Under the pieces are notes generated by a model. That model searched no databases and was not told the origin of the DNA. It worked only from the letters and a program-made list of their open reading frames with translations. The position numbers were made by a program, and so were the translations under genes. Of a stretch of DNA of 64,000 nucleotides, positions 45,342 through 54,211 are shown piece after piece (within the stretch, counting starts at the first letter, position 1; each line of letters opens with the position of its first letter). Where the stretch lies: positions 682,001 through 746,000 of the forward strand of contig NZ_CP035913.1 of assembly GCF_004209755.1 (NCBI RefSeq), in the 5' to 3' direction. Source of the DNA: Pseudoduganella lutea (GTDB lineage Bacteria > Pseudomonadota > Gammaproteobacteria > Burkholderiales > Burkholderiaceae_D).

Positions 45342-45548
45342 CTAGTCCATCCGGATCGGCGGTGCCGGCGCGGTCGGCTCTTCCACCGGAGGGATCTCGC
45401 TGGGGGGCTTTTCGTTCGGTGGCGGCTGGTTCGGCGGGTCCTGCTCCGGCGGCGGCGTGTCGGGGTCCGGCGTGATATGTGCTGAAATGTCCGGCGCCAG
45501 CGATGCTGGCGACGTGATGTGCGGCTGGCGGTCCAGGTCTCCACTCAT
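45342..45548 (-). CDS. Small proline-rich protein (68 residues)
   Basis: Product is Pro/Glu/Asp-rich (about a third prolines), for example PDPDTPPPEQDPPNQPPP. A GAGGAGC Shine-Dalgarno lies six bases before ATG 45548. There is no signal peptide or fold. It lies 66 bases from the previous small gene, separated by a terminator. Confidence 0.5.
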   Translation of the reverse strand: MSGDLDRQPHITSPASLAPDISAHITPDPDTPPPEQDPPNQPPPNEKPPSEIPPVEEPTAPAPPIRMD

Positions 45549-45779
45549 GTCGATGCTCCTCGGTAAATATTGCTAAAAAGCTTATCACCGTCACCGCAAA
45601 CACGGCGCCCGCGTCGTCCGCCATCGGTCCTGTCCAGTAATCCGGTCCCGACGACGGCCCCGCCGCCGCCTCCCTTCGCCTCCGCCGCCATGGCCTTCCA
45701 CGCCCAATGGCAGATCCGTCCACGGCGGCAAACGGTTTACACTGATGGCCCGACCAGATAGCGCAACGACGACCGCGCC

Positions 45780-46400
45780 ATGGAGCACACGATGAGTACA
45801 CGAGGATTCACGGGCCGCCGGCCCGGCGCCGACGCGGCGCGCCGCCTGCCGCCCGGCCAGCACGAGACCGATGATTTCCCCGTGCTGTCGCTCGGGCCGG
45901 CGCCCGCGATCGACCTGGCGAACTGGCGCTTCACGCTGCGCCAGGGTGCGCGCCCGCTGGCCAGCTGGAACTGGGAACAGTTCCTCGCCCTGCCCCGCAC
46001 CACGTGGCGCGGCGACATCCACTGCGTGACCACCTGGAGCAAATTCGACACGGTGTGGGAAGGGGTCGCATTCGACGACCTGCTGACCGCGGCCGGCATC
46101 GCCGCGCCAACGCCATTCCTGCTGGCCCAGTCGTTCGACGAGTACGACACCAACGTTCCCGTCGCCGACCTGGTGAACGGCCAGGCGATGGTGGCCACGC
46201 ATTTCAACGGCGCGCCCCTGGCGGCCGAGCATGGCGGCCCCGCGCGGCTGCTGGTGCCGCACCTGTATTTCTGGAAAAGCGCGAAATGGCTGAAGGGCCT
46301 GAAGTTCACCGAGAAGGATGAAGCAGGCTTCTGGGAACTGCGCGGGTACCACATGCGCGGCGATCCGTGGCGCGAACAGCGCTACACGGACGACGACTGA
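45780..46400 (+). CDS. Sulfite oxidase-like molybdopterin oxidoreductase
   Basis: A 206-residue protein of the sulfite oxidase-like family (YedY-type fold). The molybdenum-coordinating cysteine is in DIHCVTTWSK; VATHFNGAPLAAEHGGPARL and VPHLYFWKSAKWLKGLKF are the typical substrate-side segments. There is no signal peptide, unlike YedY, so this is a cytoplasmic relative. It probably passes electrons to the flavin reductase encoded 30 bases downstream. Confidence 0.82.
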   Translation: MEHTMSTRGFTGRRPGADAARRLPPGQHETDDFPVLSLGPAPAIDLANWRFTLRQGARPLASWNWEQFLALPRTTWRGDIHCVTTWSKFDTVWEGVAFDDLLTAAGIAAPTPFLLAQSFDEYDTNVPVADLVNGQAMVATHFNGAPLAAEHGGPARLLVPHLYFWKSAKWLKGLKFTEKDEAGFWELRGYHMRGDPWREQRYTDDD

Positions 46401-46429
46401 GCGGCCAGTGAACGGCCAATGAGCAGCCA

Positions 46430-47161
46430 ATGAGCACCAACGGCCCGGGCGCCTGGGAACACGCCGTCATCACCCGCATCGAACAAGCCACGCCGCGCAT
46501 GCGCAGCTTCTTCCTGCGCGCACCGCTGGCACGCCACGCCGCCGGCCAGCATGTCGACGTGCGGTTGACGGCGCCGGACGGCTACCAGGCCCGCCGCAGC
46601 TATTCGATCGCCTCCGCGCCCGGCGCGCAGGAACTGGAGCTGGGTATCGAGCTGCTCGATGACGGCGAAGTCTCCGCCTATTTCCATGACGTGGCGCAGC
46701 CTGGCGACACGATCGAGGTGCGCGGTCCGCTCGGCGGCCATTTCCTGTGGCACCCGGGACAGCCCGGCCCCGTTCTGCTGGTGGCCGGCGGTTCCGGCGT
46801 GGTGCCGCTCGTCTCGATCGCGCGCGCATGGCGCGGGGCCGGCGCGCCGGCGCCCATGCTGCTGCTTCACTCGGCCCGCACGTGGGAGGCGCTGGCCTAC
46901 CGCGACGAACTGCGCGGCATGGCCGGTGCGCATGCGGGATTCGGTTACGTCACCACCGTCACGCGGGCCGGCAATGACGCCGCGGATCACGCGCGCCGCA
47001 TCGACCGCCCGATGGTCGACGCGACACTGGCCCGGCTGGGCGCGGTCCCGGCGGTGTGCTATGTGTGCGGCGCCAACGCCTTCGTGGAAGCGGTGGCGCA
47101 ACTGCTGGTGGCGGCCGGTATCGCCCCGCGCGCGATCCGCACGGAGCGGTACGGAGGATAG
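46430..47161 (+). CDS. FAD/NAD(P)-binding ferredoxin reductase-like protein
   Basis: A 243-residue flavoprotein of the ferredoxin-NADP reductase superfamily without an iron-sulfur domain. The FAD motif is RRSYSIASAPG, and the NAD(P)-binding part contains VLLVAGGSGVVPLVSIARAW and YVCGANAFVEAVAQ. Its position 30 bases behind the sulfite oxidase-like gene, same strand, suggests it supplies or accepts electrons for that molybdoenzyme, like MsrQ/YedZ-type systems but with a soluble reductase. Confidence 0.82.
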   Translation: MSTNGPGAWEHAVITRIEQATPRMRSFFLRAPLARHAAGQHVDVRLTAPDGYQARRSYSIASAPGAQELELGIELLDDGEVSAYFHDVAQPGDTIEVRGPLGGHFLWHPGQPGPVLLVAGGSGVVPLVSIARAWRGAGAPAPMLLLHSARTWEALAYRDELRGMAGAHAGFGYVTTVTRAGNDAADHARRIDRPMVDATLARLGAVPAVCYVCGANAFVEAVAQLLVAAGIAPRAIRTERYGG

Positions 47162-47172
47162 GAAGTTAGAGG

Positions 47173-49128
47173 TTAGCGGTCCGCGATCGCCACGCCTTCC
47201 CGGTGTCCGGCCAGGATGGCGAGGATCTGCTCCACGCTGACCGGCTTGACCAGGTGTTCCTCGAACCCCGCCTCGAACGCCAGGTCGCGGTCCTTCTGCT
47301 GCCCCCAGCCGGTCACGGCGATCATCATCGTGCGCCCCAGGGCCGGCACGGCGCGCAGCGCCCGTGCCAGGTCGTAGCCGTTCAGGCCCGGCAGGCCGAT
47401 GTCGAGGAATGCAAAGTCGGGCGCGAAGCCTTCGGCCGCGGCCAGGGCCTGGGGACCGTCGTGGCACACGTGGACCGTGTGCCCCAACGTGCGCAGCAGG
47501 CCGCCGATCGCGTTGACGAAGTCTTCGTTGTCGTCCACCAGCAGGATGCGGTAGTGCCGGTCGCCGGCCAGGCCCGGTGCCGGCCGCTCCGCGGCCTGCG
47601 GCACTTCGGCCAGCACCGGCAGCGTCACGGTAAAGGTGCTGCCCTTGCCCTGCCCTTCGCTGGCCGCTTCCAGCGTGCCGTCATGCAGCTCGACCAGCCG
47701 GCGCGCCAGCGACAGCCCCACGCCCAGCCCCTGGCTGGAACGCTCCAGGGAAGCATCGGCCTGCACGAACATCTCGAAGATATCGGCCAGCATGCCCGGC
47801 GCGATGCCGATGCCGTCGTCGGCCACGCAAATGTGCAGGCGGCCCTCGGCGCCAACGTCCGCCGACAGCACGATATGGCCGCCATGCGGCGTGTAGCGGG
47901 CGGCGTTGTTCAGCAGGTTCGACAGCACCTGGGCGAGCCGCGTGGTGTCGCCCAGCAGGTGGACCGGCCCGGGCGGCAAGTGCACGGCCAGGTCGTGGCC
48001 CTGCGCATCGATGAACGGGCGGGCGATCTCCAGCGCGTTGGCGACCACGGCATGCAGTTCGAGGTTTTCGCGACGGATCGTCAGCTTGCCGGTATTGATG
48101 CGGGAAACATCGAGCAGGTCGTCGACCAGGCGCACCATCTGTTTCAGTTGCCGTTCCATCACACCGCGTGCCCGCAGGCTGGCCGCGGGATCGCCGCCGT
48201 TCAGGCGCATGATGTCGAGCCCCGTGCGGAGCGGCGCCAGCGGGTTGCGCAGTTCGTGCGCCAGCGTGGCCAGGAATTCATCCTTGCGGCGGTCCGCCAG
48301 CAGCAGTGCGCGTTCGGCGCCCTGGCGCACGGCCATCTCGCGTTCCAGCGTGAGGTTCGCTTCCTGCAGCGCATTGGCGCGGCGGCCGATCTCGGCCAGC
48401 ATGTCGTTGAAGGCATCGACCAGCGTGCCGATCTCGCCACTGTGGCGCGCGCCCTTGCCGCCTTCCGGGTAGGACGCGCCATGCAATTCATCATGATGGT
48501 GCTCGACGCGCAGCGAAAAGTCACGCCGCTGCATCACGGCGCGCGCCACTTCCGTCACCGCCCGCAGCGGCCGCGTGATCGACTGCTGCAGGCGCGTCGC
48601 CACCACCGCCGCCAGCAGCAGGCTCGCCATCGTGACGACACCGAGTATCGTTGCGTAGCTGACCAGGCGCTCCATCAGGCGATAGCGCGCGCTCAGGTAG
48701 ACGGTGCCGACACGTTCGCCGTTTTCCATGATCGGGTGATACACCACCATCCGGCCACCCTCGACGGCCGGGCCCGGCGGGCCAGGGCGGGCAGGCAGCG
48801 GCGGCACGTCGGCACCTGCCTCGGCATAGGCGGCGAAGATCGCACCGTTGGCGGCATAGATGGCGCCCTGCTGGATCTGCGGCCGTACCCGCAGCAGCGC
48901 CAGGTTCTGCCGCGCCGCGGCGGGATCGTTGAAGCCCACCGCGGGTGCCGACACGGTCGCCACGATCTCGGCCTGCGTGGTCAGGTCGTCGATCCAGTTC
49001 TGCTGGAACGTCGTCAGGTCGTACACCAGCATGCTGATCGACGTGGTGAGCAGCGCGGCGAACGTGGTGGCGAGCGCCATTGCCACCAGTTTCGCGCGCA
49101 CGCTACCGGAGTGGAGACGGGACAGCAC
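47173..49128 (-). CDS. Hybrid sensor histidine kinase (CHASE8-HAMP-HisKA-HATPase-REC)
   Basis: A 651-residue membrane kinase. GTG 49128 is the start, overlapping the stop of the YfiR gene (TAGTG). Order: TM1 about 14-36, periplasmic CHASE8-like sensor about 40-150, TM2 about 158-178, HAMP about 180-255, HisKA with H291 ([13 protein letters not shown]), HATPase, and a C-terminal receiver with D576 (FLDIGLPG) and the lysine in LVKPVS. No separate response regulator is adjacent. Together with the YfiR-like and TonB-receptor genes it forms an operon. Confidence 0.9.
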   Translation of the reverse strand: MLSRLHSGSVRAKLVAMALATTFAALLTTSISMLVYDLTTFQQNWIDDLTTQAEIVATVSAPAVGFNDPAAARQNLALLRVRPQIQQGAIYAANGAIFAAYAEAGADVPPLPARPGPPGPAVEGGRMVVYHPIMENGERVGTVYLSARYRLMERLVSYATILGVVTMASLLLAAVVATRLQQSITRPLRAVTEVARAVMQRRDFSLRVEHHHDELHGASYPEGGKGARHSGEIGTLVDAFNDMLAEIGRRANALQEANLTLEREMAVRQGAERALLLADRRKDEFLATLAHELRNPLAPLRTGLDIMRLNGGDPAASLRARGVMERQLKQMVRLVDDLLDVSRINTGKLTIRRENLELHAVVANALEIARPFIDAQGHDLAVHLPPGPVHLLGDTTRLAQVLSNLLNNAARYTPHGGHIVLSADVGAEGRLHICVADDGIGIAPGMLADIFEMFVQADASLERSSQGLGVGLSLARRLVELHDGTLEAASEGQGKGSTFTVTLPVLAEVPQAAERPAPGLAGDRHYRILLVDDNEDFVNAIGGLLRTLGHTVHVCHDGPQALAAAEGFAPDFAFLDIGLPGLNGYDLARALRAVPALGRTMMIAVTGWGQQKDRDLAFEAGFEEHLVKPVSVEQILAILAGHREGVAIADR

Positions 49129-49742
49129 TAGTTCCCCTTCTGCACGTGCCAGGCCACCGACAGCAGGCGCGAACTGAGTTTCAGGTTGCTGCGCTCCGCG
49201 GCCGGCAGCGATACCTCGAAGCGCACGCGGTCCTCGACGATGCGGAAGTTGATCACGGCGCCATGCTGCAGGCCGTTCTCGTCGTCGGCCACGCCGAGCG
49301 CGCCGTTCTGCGCCGCGCTGCGCAATACCTTCGGCAGGTCGGTCGCCGTGCCGGCATACAGCATCTGCAGGCCGGCCACCGGCTCGCCCTCGCGCAGGCT
49401 GCGCACGGCGATCGGCCGGCCGTTGACGGTGCGCCCCGCCGTGATGCGCGACAGTTCGGCGGCCACGTCTTCCGCGCCGAGCACGCCGACGGTGAGCGGA
49501 CTGCCGCTTTCCGCGCCCTCCCTGGGCGCCAGGAAGTCCACGTAGCCGAGAAACTTGAACAGGTAAGCGGCCTTCACGCTGCGCTCCAGGTTCGGCATGG
49601 CAGGCGCGGCCGTCTGGCCCACGGCTGCCCCGCTCATCGCCAGGCACAGCAGGGCGAGCGCCAGCACCAGGAGCACGGAAAGCCAGCCCGGCCAGTTGTG
49701 CGGGGCCGTCCGGCGGCAGGGTTCGATCGCGAGTGGCGTCAT
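49128..49742 (-). CDS. YfiR-like periplasmic protein
   Basis: A 204-residue exported protein of the YfiR family (small periplasmic regulators known from the YfiBNR system, where YfiR inhibits the cyclase YfiN). Signal region about residues 20-42 (LSVLLVLALALLCLAMSGAA); body starts with SVKAAYLFKFLGYVDF and contains LTVGVLGAEDVAAELSRI. Start ATG 49742, one base after the stop of the TonB receptor gene. Its stop overlaps the kinase start, so here YfiR probably acts on a kinase sensor instead of a cyclase. Confidence 0.82.
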   Translation of the reverse strand: MTPLAIEPCRRTAPHNWPGWLSVLLVLALALLCLAMSGAAVGQTAAPAMPNLERSVKAAYLFKFLGYVDFLAPREGAESGSPLTVGVLGAEDVAAELSRITAGRTVNGRPIAVRSLREGEPVAGLQMLYAGTATDLPKVLRSAAQNGALGVADDENGLQHGAVINFRIVEDRVRFEVSLPAAERSNLKLSSRLLSVAWHVQKGN

Positions 49743-49743
49743 G

Positions 49744-51693
49744 TCAGAAACGGTAAGTAAGCCTGAGCACGGCGGTACGCTCGAACACGCTCCGGTTCGG
49801 CGCCGCTCCGAACTCGGGGTGGGACCGGTGCAGCAGGTTCTGGCCGACCAGCGCAAGCTCGAGGTTGCGCGTGGCCTTCCAGGACCATTGCAGGTCCAGT
49901 TCGTTATACGAGGGCACGGCCGGGCGCGGCAGCGCGCCGACCCTGCGCAGTGTCCAGTCCAGCTGCATGTCGTTCGGCAGGTCATGCGACGAACGGAGCT
50001 GCCAGTAATGGCTCGGGTCCGCGCCGATCAGGTCCACGCCGCCGGTCGGGTCGCGGCTCTCGGGCCGCAGCGCCGTGCGCACGCGCTGCACCACGAGGCC
50101 GCCATCCAGGCGCCAGCCATCCGCCGGCTGCCAGCGCGCCCACATTTCCACGCCGCGCGTGTGGCCATAAGCCAGGTTGCGGTATTCCGCCAGCCCGCTG
50201 TACGCGGGGCCGTCCGGATTCGGCTCCTGCGTGCGCAGGCGGCCGTACCTCGCGGCGAACGCCGTCACCGAATAGGACAAGCGTGGCGTGGGCTGGATGC
50301 GATAGCCCAGCTCGACCACCCGCGCCGTCTCCGATTCGAATGCGGGCCCGCCGGACAGGTAGCGCGGCACGCCGGCAATGATCAGGGGCTGTGCCGGGGC
50401 ATACCGGTCGCGGTCCACGCGCGACGGCGCGCGTACCGTGCGCGCCAGGTTGCCCCACACCAGTTGGCGGCTGTCCGGCGTCCACGCCAGCCGCAAACCC
50501 GGCAGCACCTCCGCGCCCGTGTAGTGGTTGTGCTCCACCTTGATGCCGGCCGTGAACCGCAGGTCGTCGCGCAATGCCACCTCGTCCTGCGCGAACAGGC
50601 CGCCCCAGTGCATCGTCAGGTCGTTCGGCAGGTACACCTGGGTGCGCCCCGTGGTGATGCGGTCGCGCGAATGCCGGTAGGTTGCACCCCATGTCACCTT
50701 GTGGGGCATGGCGGAATCCGTCGCCACCCGCAGGCTGTGCTGCGCTTCCAGCTCGACCGTGTCGAGGCGCTCGAAGATCGCGTTCGGCTGATTGCGCTCC
50801 GTATGGTCGAGCACCACCTGCAGGCGCACGTTCGAATCGTCCGACAGCCGGCGCGTGAAGCGGGCCACCAGGTTGGCGCCCGAAATCTGCGCCGCGCCCG
50901 TGCCGCGCTGCGCCAGGTTGCCCTCATAGACATCGCCCGACAGGGTGAGACCGCCGCGCGAGCGGTCCCAGTCGGCGCGAAAGCCCGCCTGGCGCCGCGT
51001 GTAGCCACTGGACGCACTCCCGGTGTCGCGCACCGCATCGTCGGCATCGGCATAGCGCGCATAGATGCGGTAATGGCCGCCATTCGGCAACGCGCCGCCG
51101 TAGCGCACACTGCCCTCGCGGTCATCCTTGCCGAACGCACCCGCCAGCAGGCCGCCCTGCGTATCCTTGGCCGAGCGCGTGATCACGTTGATCACGCCAT
51201 TCACCGCGTTGGCGCCCCAGATCGTGGCGCCGGGACCGCTGATCACCTCGATCCGCTCTACGTCTTCGAGCAGCATGTCCTGGATGTCCCATGCCACGCC
51301 GGAAAACAGTGGTGTGTAGAGGTTGCGGCCATCGACGAGCACGAGGAGCTTGTTCGATTGCAGGCTGTTGAAGCCGCGCGCCGTGATCGCGTAGTTGCGT
51401 GCATCCACGCGCGCCACCTGCAGGTTCGGAGCCAGGCGCAGTGCCTCGGGCAGCGTGCGTGCGCCGCTGCGGCGAATCTCGTTGCCCCCGATGATGTAGA
51501 TAGACGCCGACGCATTGCCAAGCCGTTCTTCCTGCCGCGAGACGGACGTGATGACGATGTCGCTCAATTGCTCGAGCGACAGCTCGGCAATATCGTCCTG
51601 CAGCGGCGCGGCGCATGCCGGTCCGCCCGCCGCCAGGAGGCAAGCCGCGACCGGCGCCCAAATTGTCAACGGACCTCTTTTGATTGGTCTCAT
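49744..51693 (-). CDS. TonB-dependent outer-membrane receptor
   Basis: A 649-residue receptor with signal peptide (residues about 1-28) and a plug domain: ELSLEQLSDIVITSVSRQEERLG is a TonB-box-like start, then NEIRRSGARTLPEALRLAPNL and GPGATIWGANAVNGVINVITR are the classical plug motifs. The 22-strand barrel follows to the C-terminal phenylalanine (VLRLTYRF). Ligand unknown. It is the first gene of the operon with YfiR and the hybrid kinase, so it might sense as well as import. Preceded by an AT-rich stretch (51700-51780) that can hold the promoter. Confidence 0.88.
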   Translation of the reverse strand: MRPIKRGPLTIWAPVAACLLAAGGPACAAPLQDDIAELSLEQLSDIVITSVSRQEERLGNASASIYIIGGNEIRRSGARTLPEALRLAPNLQVARVDARNYAITARGFNSLQSNKLLVLVDGRNLYTPLFSGVAWDIQDMLLEDVERIEVISGPGATIWGANAVNGVINVITRSAKDTQGGLLAGAFGKDDREGSVRYGGALPNGGHYRIYARYADADDAVRDTGSASSGYTRRQAGFRADWDRSRGGLTLSGDVYEGNLAQRGTGAAQISGANLVARFTRRLSDDSNVRLQVVLDHTERNQPNAIFERLDTVELEAQHSLRVATDSAMPHKVTWGATYRHSRDRITTGRTQVYLPNDLTMHWGGLFAQDEVALRDDLRFTAGIKVEHNHYTGAEVLPGLRLAWTPDSRQLVWGNLARTVRAPSRVDRDRYAPAQPLIIAGVPRYLSGGPAFESETARVVELGYRIQPTPRLSYSVTAFAARYGRLRTQEPNPDGPAYSGLAEYRNLAYGHTRGVEMWARWQPADGWRLDGGLVVQRVRTALRPESRDPTGGVDLIGADPSHYWQLRSSHDLPNDMQLDWTLRRVGALPRPAVPSYNELDLQWSWKATRNLELALVGQNLLHRSHPEFGAAPNRSVFERTAVLRLTYRF

Positions 51694-51830
51694 AAGCCGC
51701 GCCGGGCAAGTTGAATTTTTCTCAAGAAATTATAAGCGCTGCGACGGATCCCCTCGCGCACATTAGCATACCGCCCTTGTGAAATGCGCAACGAACCGTA
51801 TTTACGCCCATATTGTTATAGGGAAGACAC

Positions 51831-51995
51831 ATGTTTCCGAAACCACCACGCCCCGAACCGCCCCGCCGGGCCATTCCCACGCAGATCGTGCAGCAGCGTG
51901 ACACGCGCCGCGTGACGGATGTGCTGGTCGTCGACCGCCCCGCTCCCCCGCCGCCTTCCGCCGACGACGCCCCGGCGCCGGCCCCGGACCGGTAG
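51831..51995 (+). CDS. Small proline/arginine-rich protein (54 residues)
   Basis: A short gene with GGGAAG five to nine bases before ATG 51831. The product has a Pro/Arg-rich N-terminus (PKPPRPEPPRRAIP), a hydrophobic short strand (VTDVLVVDRP) and a Pro/Ala tail. It stands between the TonB operon and the prolyl hydroxylase-like gene. No homolog recognised. Confidence 0.4.
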   Translation: MFPKPPRPEPPRRAIPTQIVQQRDTRRVTDVLVVDRPAPPPPSADDAPAPAPDR

Positions 51996-52031
51996 GCGGA
52001 TCCGCGCCGCTTTTCGGTATACTTCACGGCC

Positions 52032-52883
52032 ATGAACAAGTACACACGCATGTCGGAAGAATGGGATCGCTGGCTCGACGCCAGCCTGGACAAGGGTTGC
52101 CGCACGCAGGACATCGTGGCCGCGATGGTGGCCGCCCACTACGACACGGCCTATGCGGAGCGCACGGTGGCCGAACGCCAGGCGCGGCGCTCGCAGCCGG
52201 CGCCGGTGGTGGCAGGCCCTTACCGCTACGGCGCGCCGACGATCCGGCACCGCAACAATACGATCGCCACGGCCGACCGCACAGTGCGCGTGACGATGCG
52301 CATCGAACAGCCGGTCGTGGCGGTGCTGGACGACGTGTTCTCGCCGGAGGAATGCGATGCCGTCGTGGCACTGGCGCGCGCACGGCTGCAACCGTCGGCC
52401 ACGCTCAGCCCCACCACGGGCGAGAATCAGGTGAAGGAGCACCGCACCAGCCAGGGCGCCTTCCTCGATGATAGCGACGAACCGCTGCTGCAGCGCCTGA
52501 ACCGGCGCATCGCCGAGATCATGAACCAGCCGGTGGAGAATGGCGAAGCACTGCACGTGCTGCACTATGGCGTGGGTGCCGAGTACAAGCCGCACCACGA
52601 TTACTTCGATCCGTCCAATACCGGCTTCGCGGCCACGCTCAAGCGCGGTGGCCAGCGCGTGGCCACGCTGATCATCTACCTGAACGACGTGGAAGAAGCG
52701 GGCGACACGGTGTTTCCGAAGCTGGGCCTGTCGATCGTGCCGCGCAAGGGATCGGCCGTGTATTTTGAATATGTCAACGAAGCCGGCCAGCTCGACGAGG
52801 CCAGCCTGCACGGCGGCGCGCCCGTGGAGCGCGGCGAGAAATGGGTGGCCACCAAGTGGGTGCGCCAGGGCGTATTCAAGTAG
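52032..52883 (+). CDS. 2-oxoglutarate/Fe(II) oxygenase, prolyl 4-hydroxylase-like
   Basis: A 283-residue enzyme of the P4Hc family. The iron site is H188-x-D190 (KPHHDYFDP) with distal H260 (SLHGGAPV) and K270 for 2-oxoglutarate. The N-terminal 90 residues are a helical extension with several basic residues; the catalytic double-stranded beta helix covers about 95-283. It hydroxylates proline or another residue on a protein or peptide partner that cannot be read from the sequence. It is the only recognisable gene in this stretch apart from the small protein ahead of it. Confidence 0.88.
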   Translation: MNKYTRMSEEWDRWLDASLDKGCRTQDIVAAMVAAHYDTAYAERTVAERQARRSQPAPVVAGPYRYGAPTIRHRNNTIATADRTVRVTMRIEQPVVAVLDDVFSPEECDAVVALARARLQPSATLSPTTGENQVKEHRTSQGAFLDDSDEPLLQRLNRRIAEIMNQPVENGEALHVLHYGVGAEYKPHHDYFDPSNTGFAATLKRGGQRVATLIIYLNDVEEAGDTVFPKLGLSIVPRKGSAVYFEYVNEAGQLDEASLHGGAPVERGEKWVATKWVRQGVFK

Positions 52884-52985
52884 GCGGATTGCAGCGGAGG
52901 CGGGTCAATGCCGGGACAGCTGGGGAAATCGCGGCGGAAATCGCGGATGGCGGCACCCGGCCGGGCGCCGCCGGTGGACGGGTGC

Positions 52986-53168
52986 TTACTCGCCTTCTTC
53001 GCCGATCTGGTCGATGATGCGCTTGCCCTGCTCGACACCGCCGTCGTTCATCCCGAGCGGCACGTAATAGTGGAATAACGGCTCGCCATCCTTGTACACC
53101 GAGCCCATGCAGATTTCATAGCCCTTGTACTGCACGGTTTTCAACTGCGACAGTTGTGCGCCGATCAT
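52986..53168 (-). CDS. Small conserved-looking protein (60 residues)
   Basis: Start ATG 53168 has a strong GGGAGG six bases upstream, preferred over the longer frame. The product is a compact beta-rich peptide (VQYKGYEICMGSVYKDGEPLFHYY) with an acidic end. No family recognised. It is convergent with the oxygenase gene. The region 53169-53429 upstream of it has no further gene. Confidence 0.5.
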   Translation of the reverse strand: MIGAQLSQLKTVQYKGYEICMGSVYKDGEPLFHYYVPLGMNDGGVEQGKRIIDQIGEEGE

Positions 53169-53429
53169 GTGTGCCTCCCCGTTATCAGTCATTGGATATG
53201 GGCCGCCCGACCGGGGGGCGGACCTCTGTTCGATATCTTCTTGCGATTCGAGTATGCCGTGCACGGAACGCGCGAACTGTGCGCGGCTTCACCAAGCGAA
53301 GCTGGACCCGGCGCAGCTATGGCGCCGGCGCAACAGGCGCCCGGCGGCGGCGGCCGGGTTGCCCGGCATATGTCGGGCAGGGAATGGAACTGGACAGTGC
53401 AGGACGCCGCGCGGGACGCCCTGTCGAAA

Positions 53430-53759
53430 TTACTTCGCCCGTGCCGGCGGCCCCGGTTCGACCAGCACCAGCTTGCCCGTCTTCGGATCGCGGTACACTT
53501 CGCCGACCCGGTCGTAGCCGCTGCCGGCCTGCGTCACGCCGGCGGCGGGCCGCTCGATCTGCCGGCCCTTCTCGACCGGCTGCGGTGCCTTGAGCGCGCC
53601 TTGGCTGCCGGCGATCGCGGCGATCAGGCCGCACGCGAAGACCAGCATCACGTCGACCAGGTTCACGAGGCTGGCGCGCGGGTCTTCGTCGCCGCCATCG
53701 AACCGGGCATCGAGGTGCGAATACAGGCGCAGGCGCTTGCGCGGTGGCCTGGCGCTCAT
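53430..53759 (-). CDS. DUF2149 protein, ExbD-like membrane partner of the CobN locus
   Basis: A 109-residue single-pass membrane protein. The membrane segment SLVNLVDVMLVFACGLIAAI carries an aspartate (D36) in the pattern L-V-D-V-M-L-V, the same as the proton-relay site of ExbD/TolR stator subunits. The C-terminal 60 residues would lie in the periplasm. DUF2149 is typically found next to a CobN-like chelatase and an ExbB/MotA-type protein, as here. Its start (53759) overlaps the stop of the ExbB-like gene (53756) by four bases. Presumably it couples proton flow to chelatase or transport work. Confidence 0.75.
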   Translation of the reverse strand: MSARPPRKRLRLYSHLDARFDGGDEDPRASLVNLVDVMLVFACGLIAAIAGSQGALKAPQPVEKGRQIERPAAGVTQAGSGYDRVGEVYRDPKTGKLVLVEPGPPARAK

Positions 53760-54211
53760 GCCGCCTGCTCCATCGCTTCTTCCATGGCTTCCAGCGTTTC
53801 CTCGTACCAGCGGCGGCGCAGCTTGCCGATCACGAGGCCGGCGATGCCGGCCACGAGTCCCAGCACGGTCGCGTCGAACGCCACGGTGACGGCGCTGGCC
53901 AGCTGCGCCGGATCGCCGGCGCCCAGCGCGGCCAGGCCCGGGCCCAGCGGGATGATCGTCGCCATCAGGCCCAGCATCGGCGGAATCCGTGCCAGCAGGT
54001 CGGCACGTTCCAGGCGGCGGCGGGCGATCGCCTGCACGTGCGCGACATTGCCGCCGGCGCGCAACTTGGGCAGGCCGTGAAACCGTTCACCGGCGGCGAT
54101 GCCGGCCTCGATCACGGCAATGGCGCAGGCCAGCAGCAGCGCCGCCAGCGAGGGCACGAGCAGCCAGCTGACCGCGTCGTGCAGCCAGCCGAAGGAATGG
54201 GGTTCGATCAT
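53756..54211 (-). CDS. MotA/TolQ/ExbB-like proton channel protein
   Basis: A 151-residue membrane protein with three hydrophobic segments: about 18-40, about 74-97 (PPMLGLMATIIPLGPGLAAL) and about 106-131 (SAVTVAFDATVLGLVAGIAGL). The second and third are the TolQ/ExbB signature region, with a threonine/aspartate-containing helix as in proton-conducting stators. Start ATG 54211 with AAGGAG six bases ahead; it overlaps the CobN stop by ATGA. Together with the DUF2149 protein it should form a proton-driven unit for the chelatase. Confidence 0.82.
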   Translation of the reverse strand: MIEPHSFGWLHDAVSWLLVPSLAALLLACAIAVIEAGIAAGERFHGLPKLRAGGNVAHVQAIARRRLERADLLARIPPMLGLMATIIPLGPGLAALGAGDPAQLASAVTVAFDATVLGLVAGIAGLVIGKLRRRWYEETLEAMEEAMEQAA

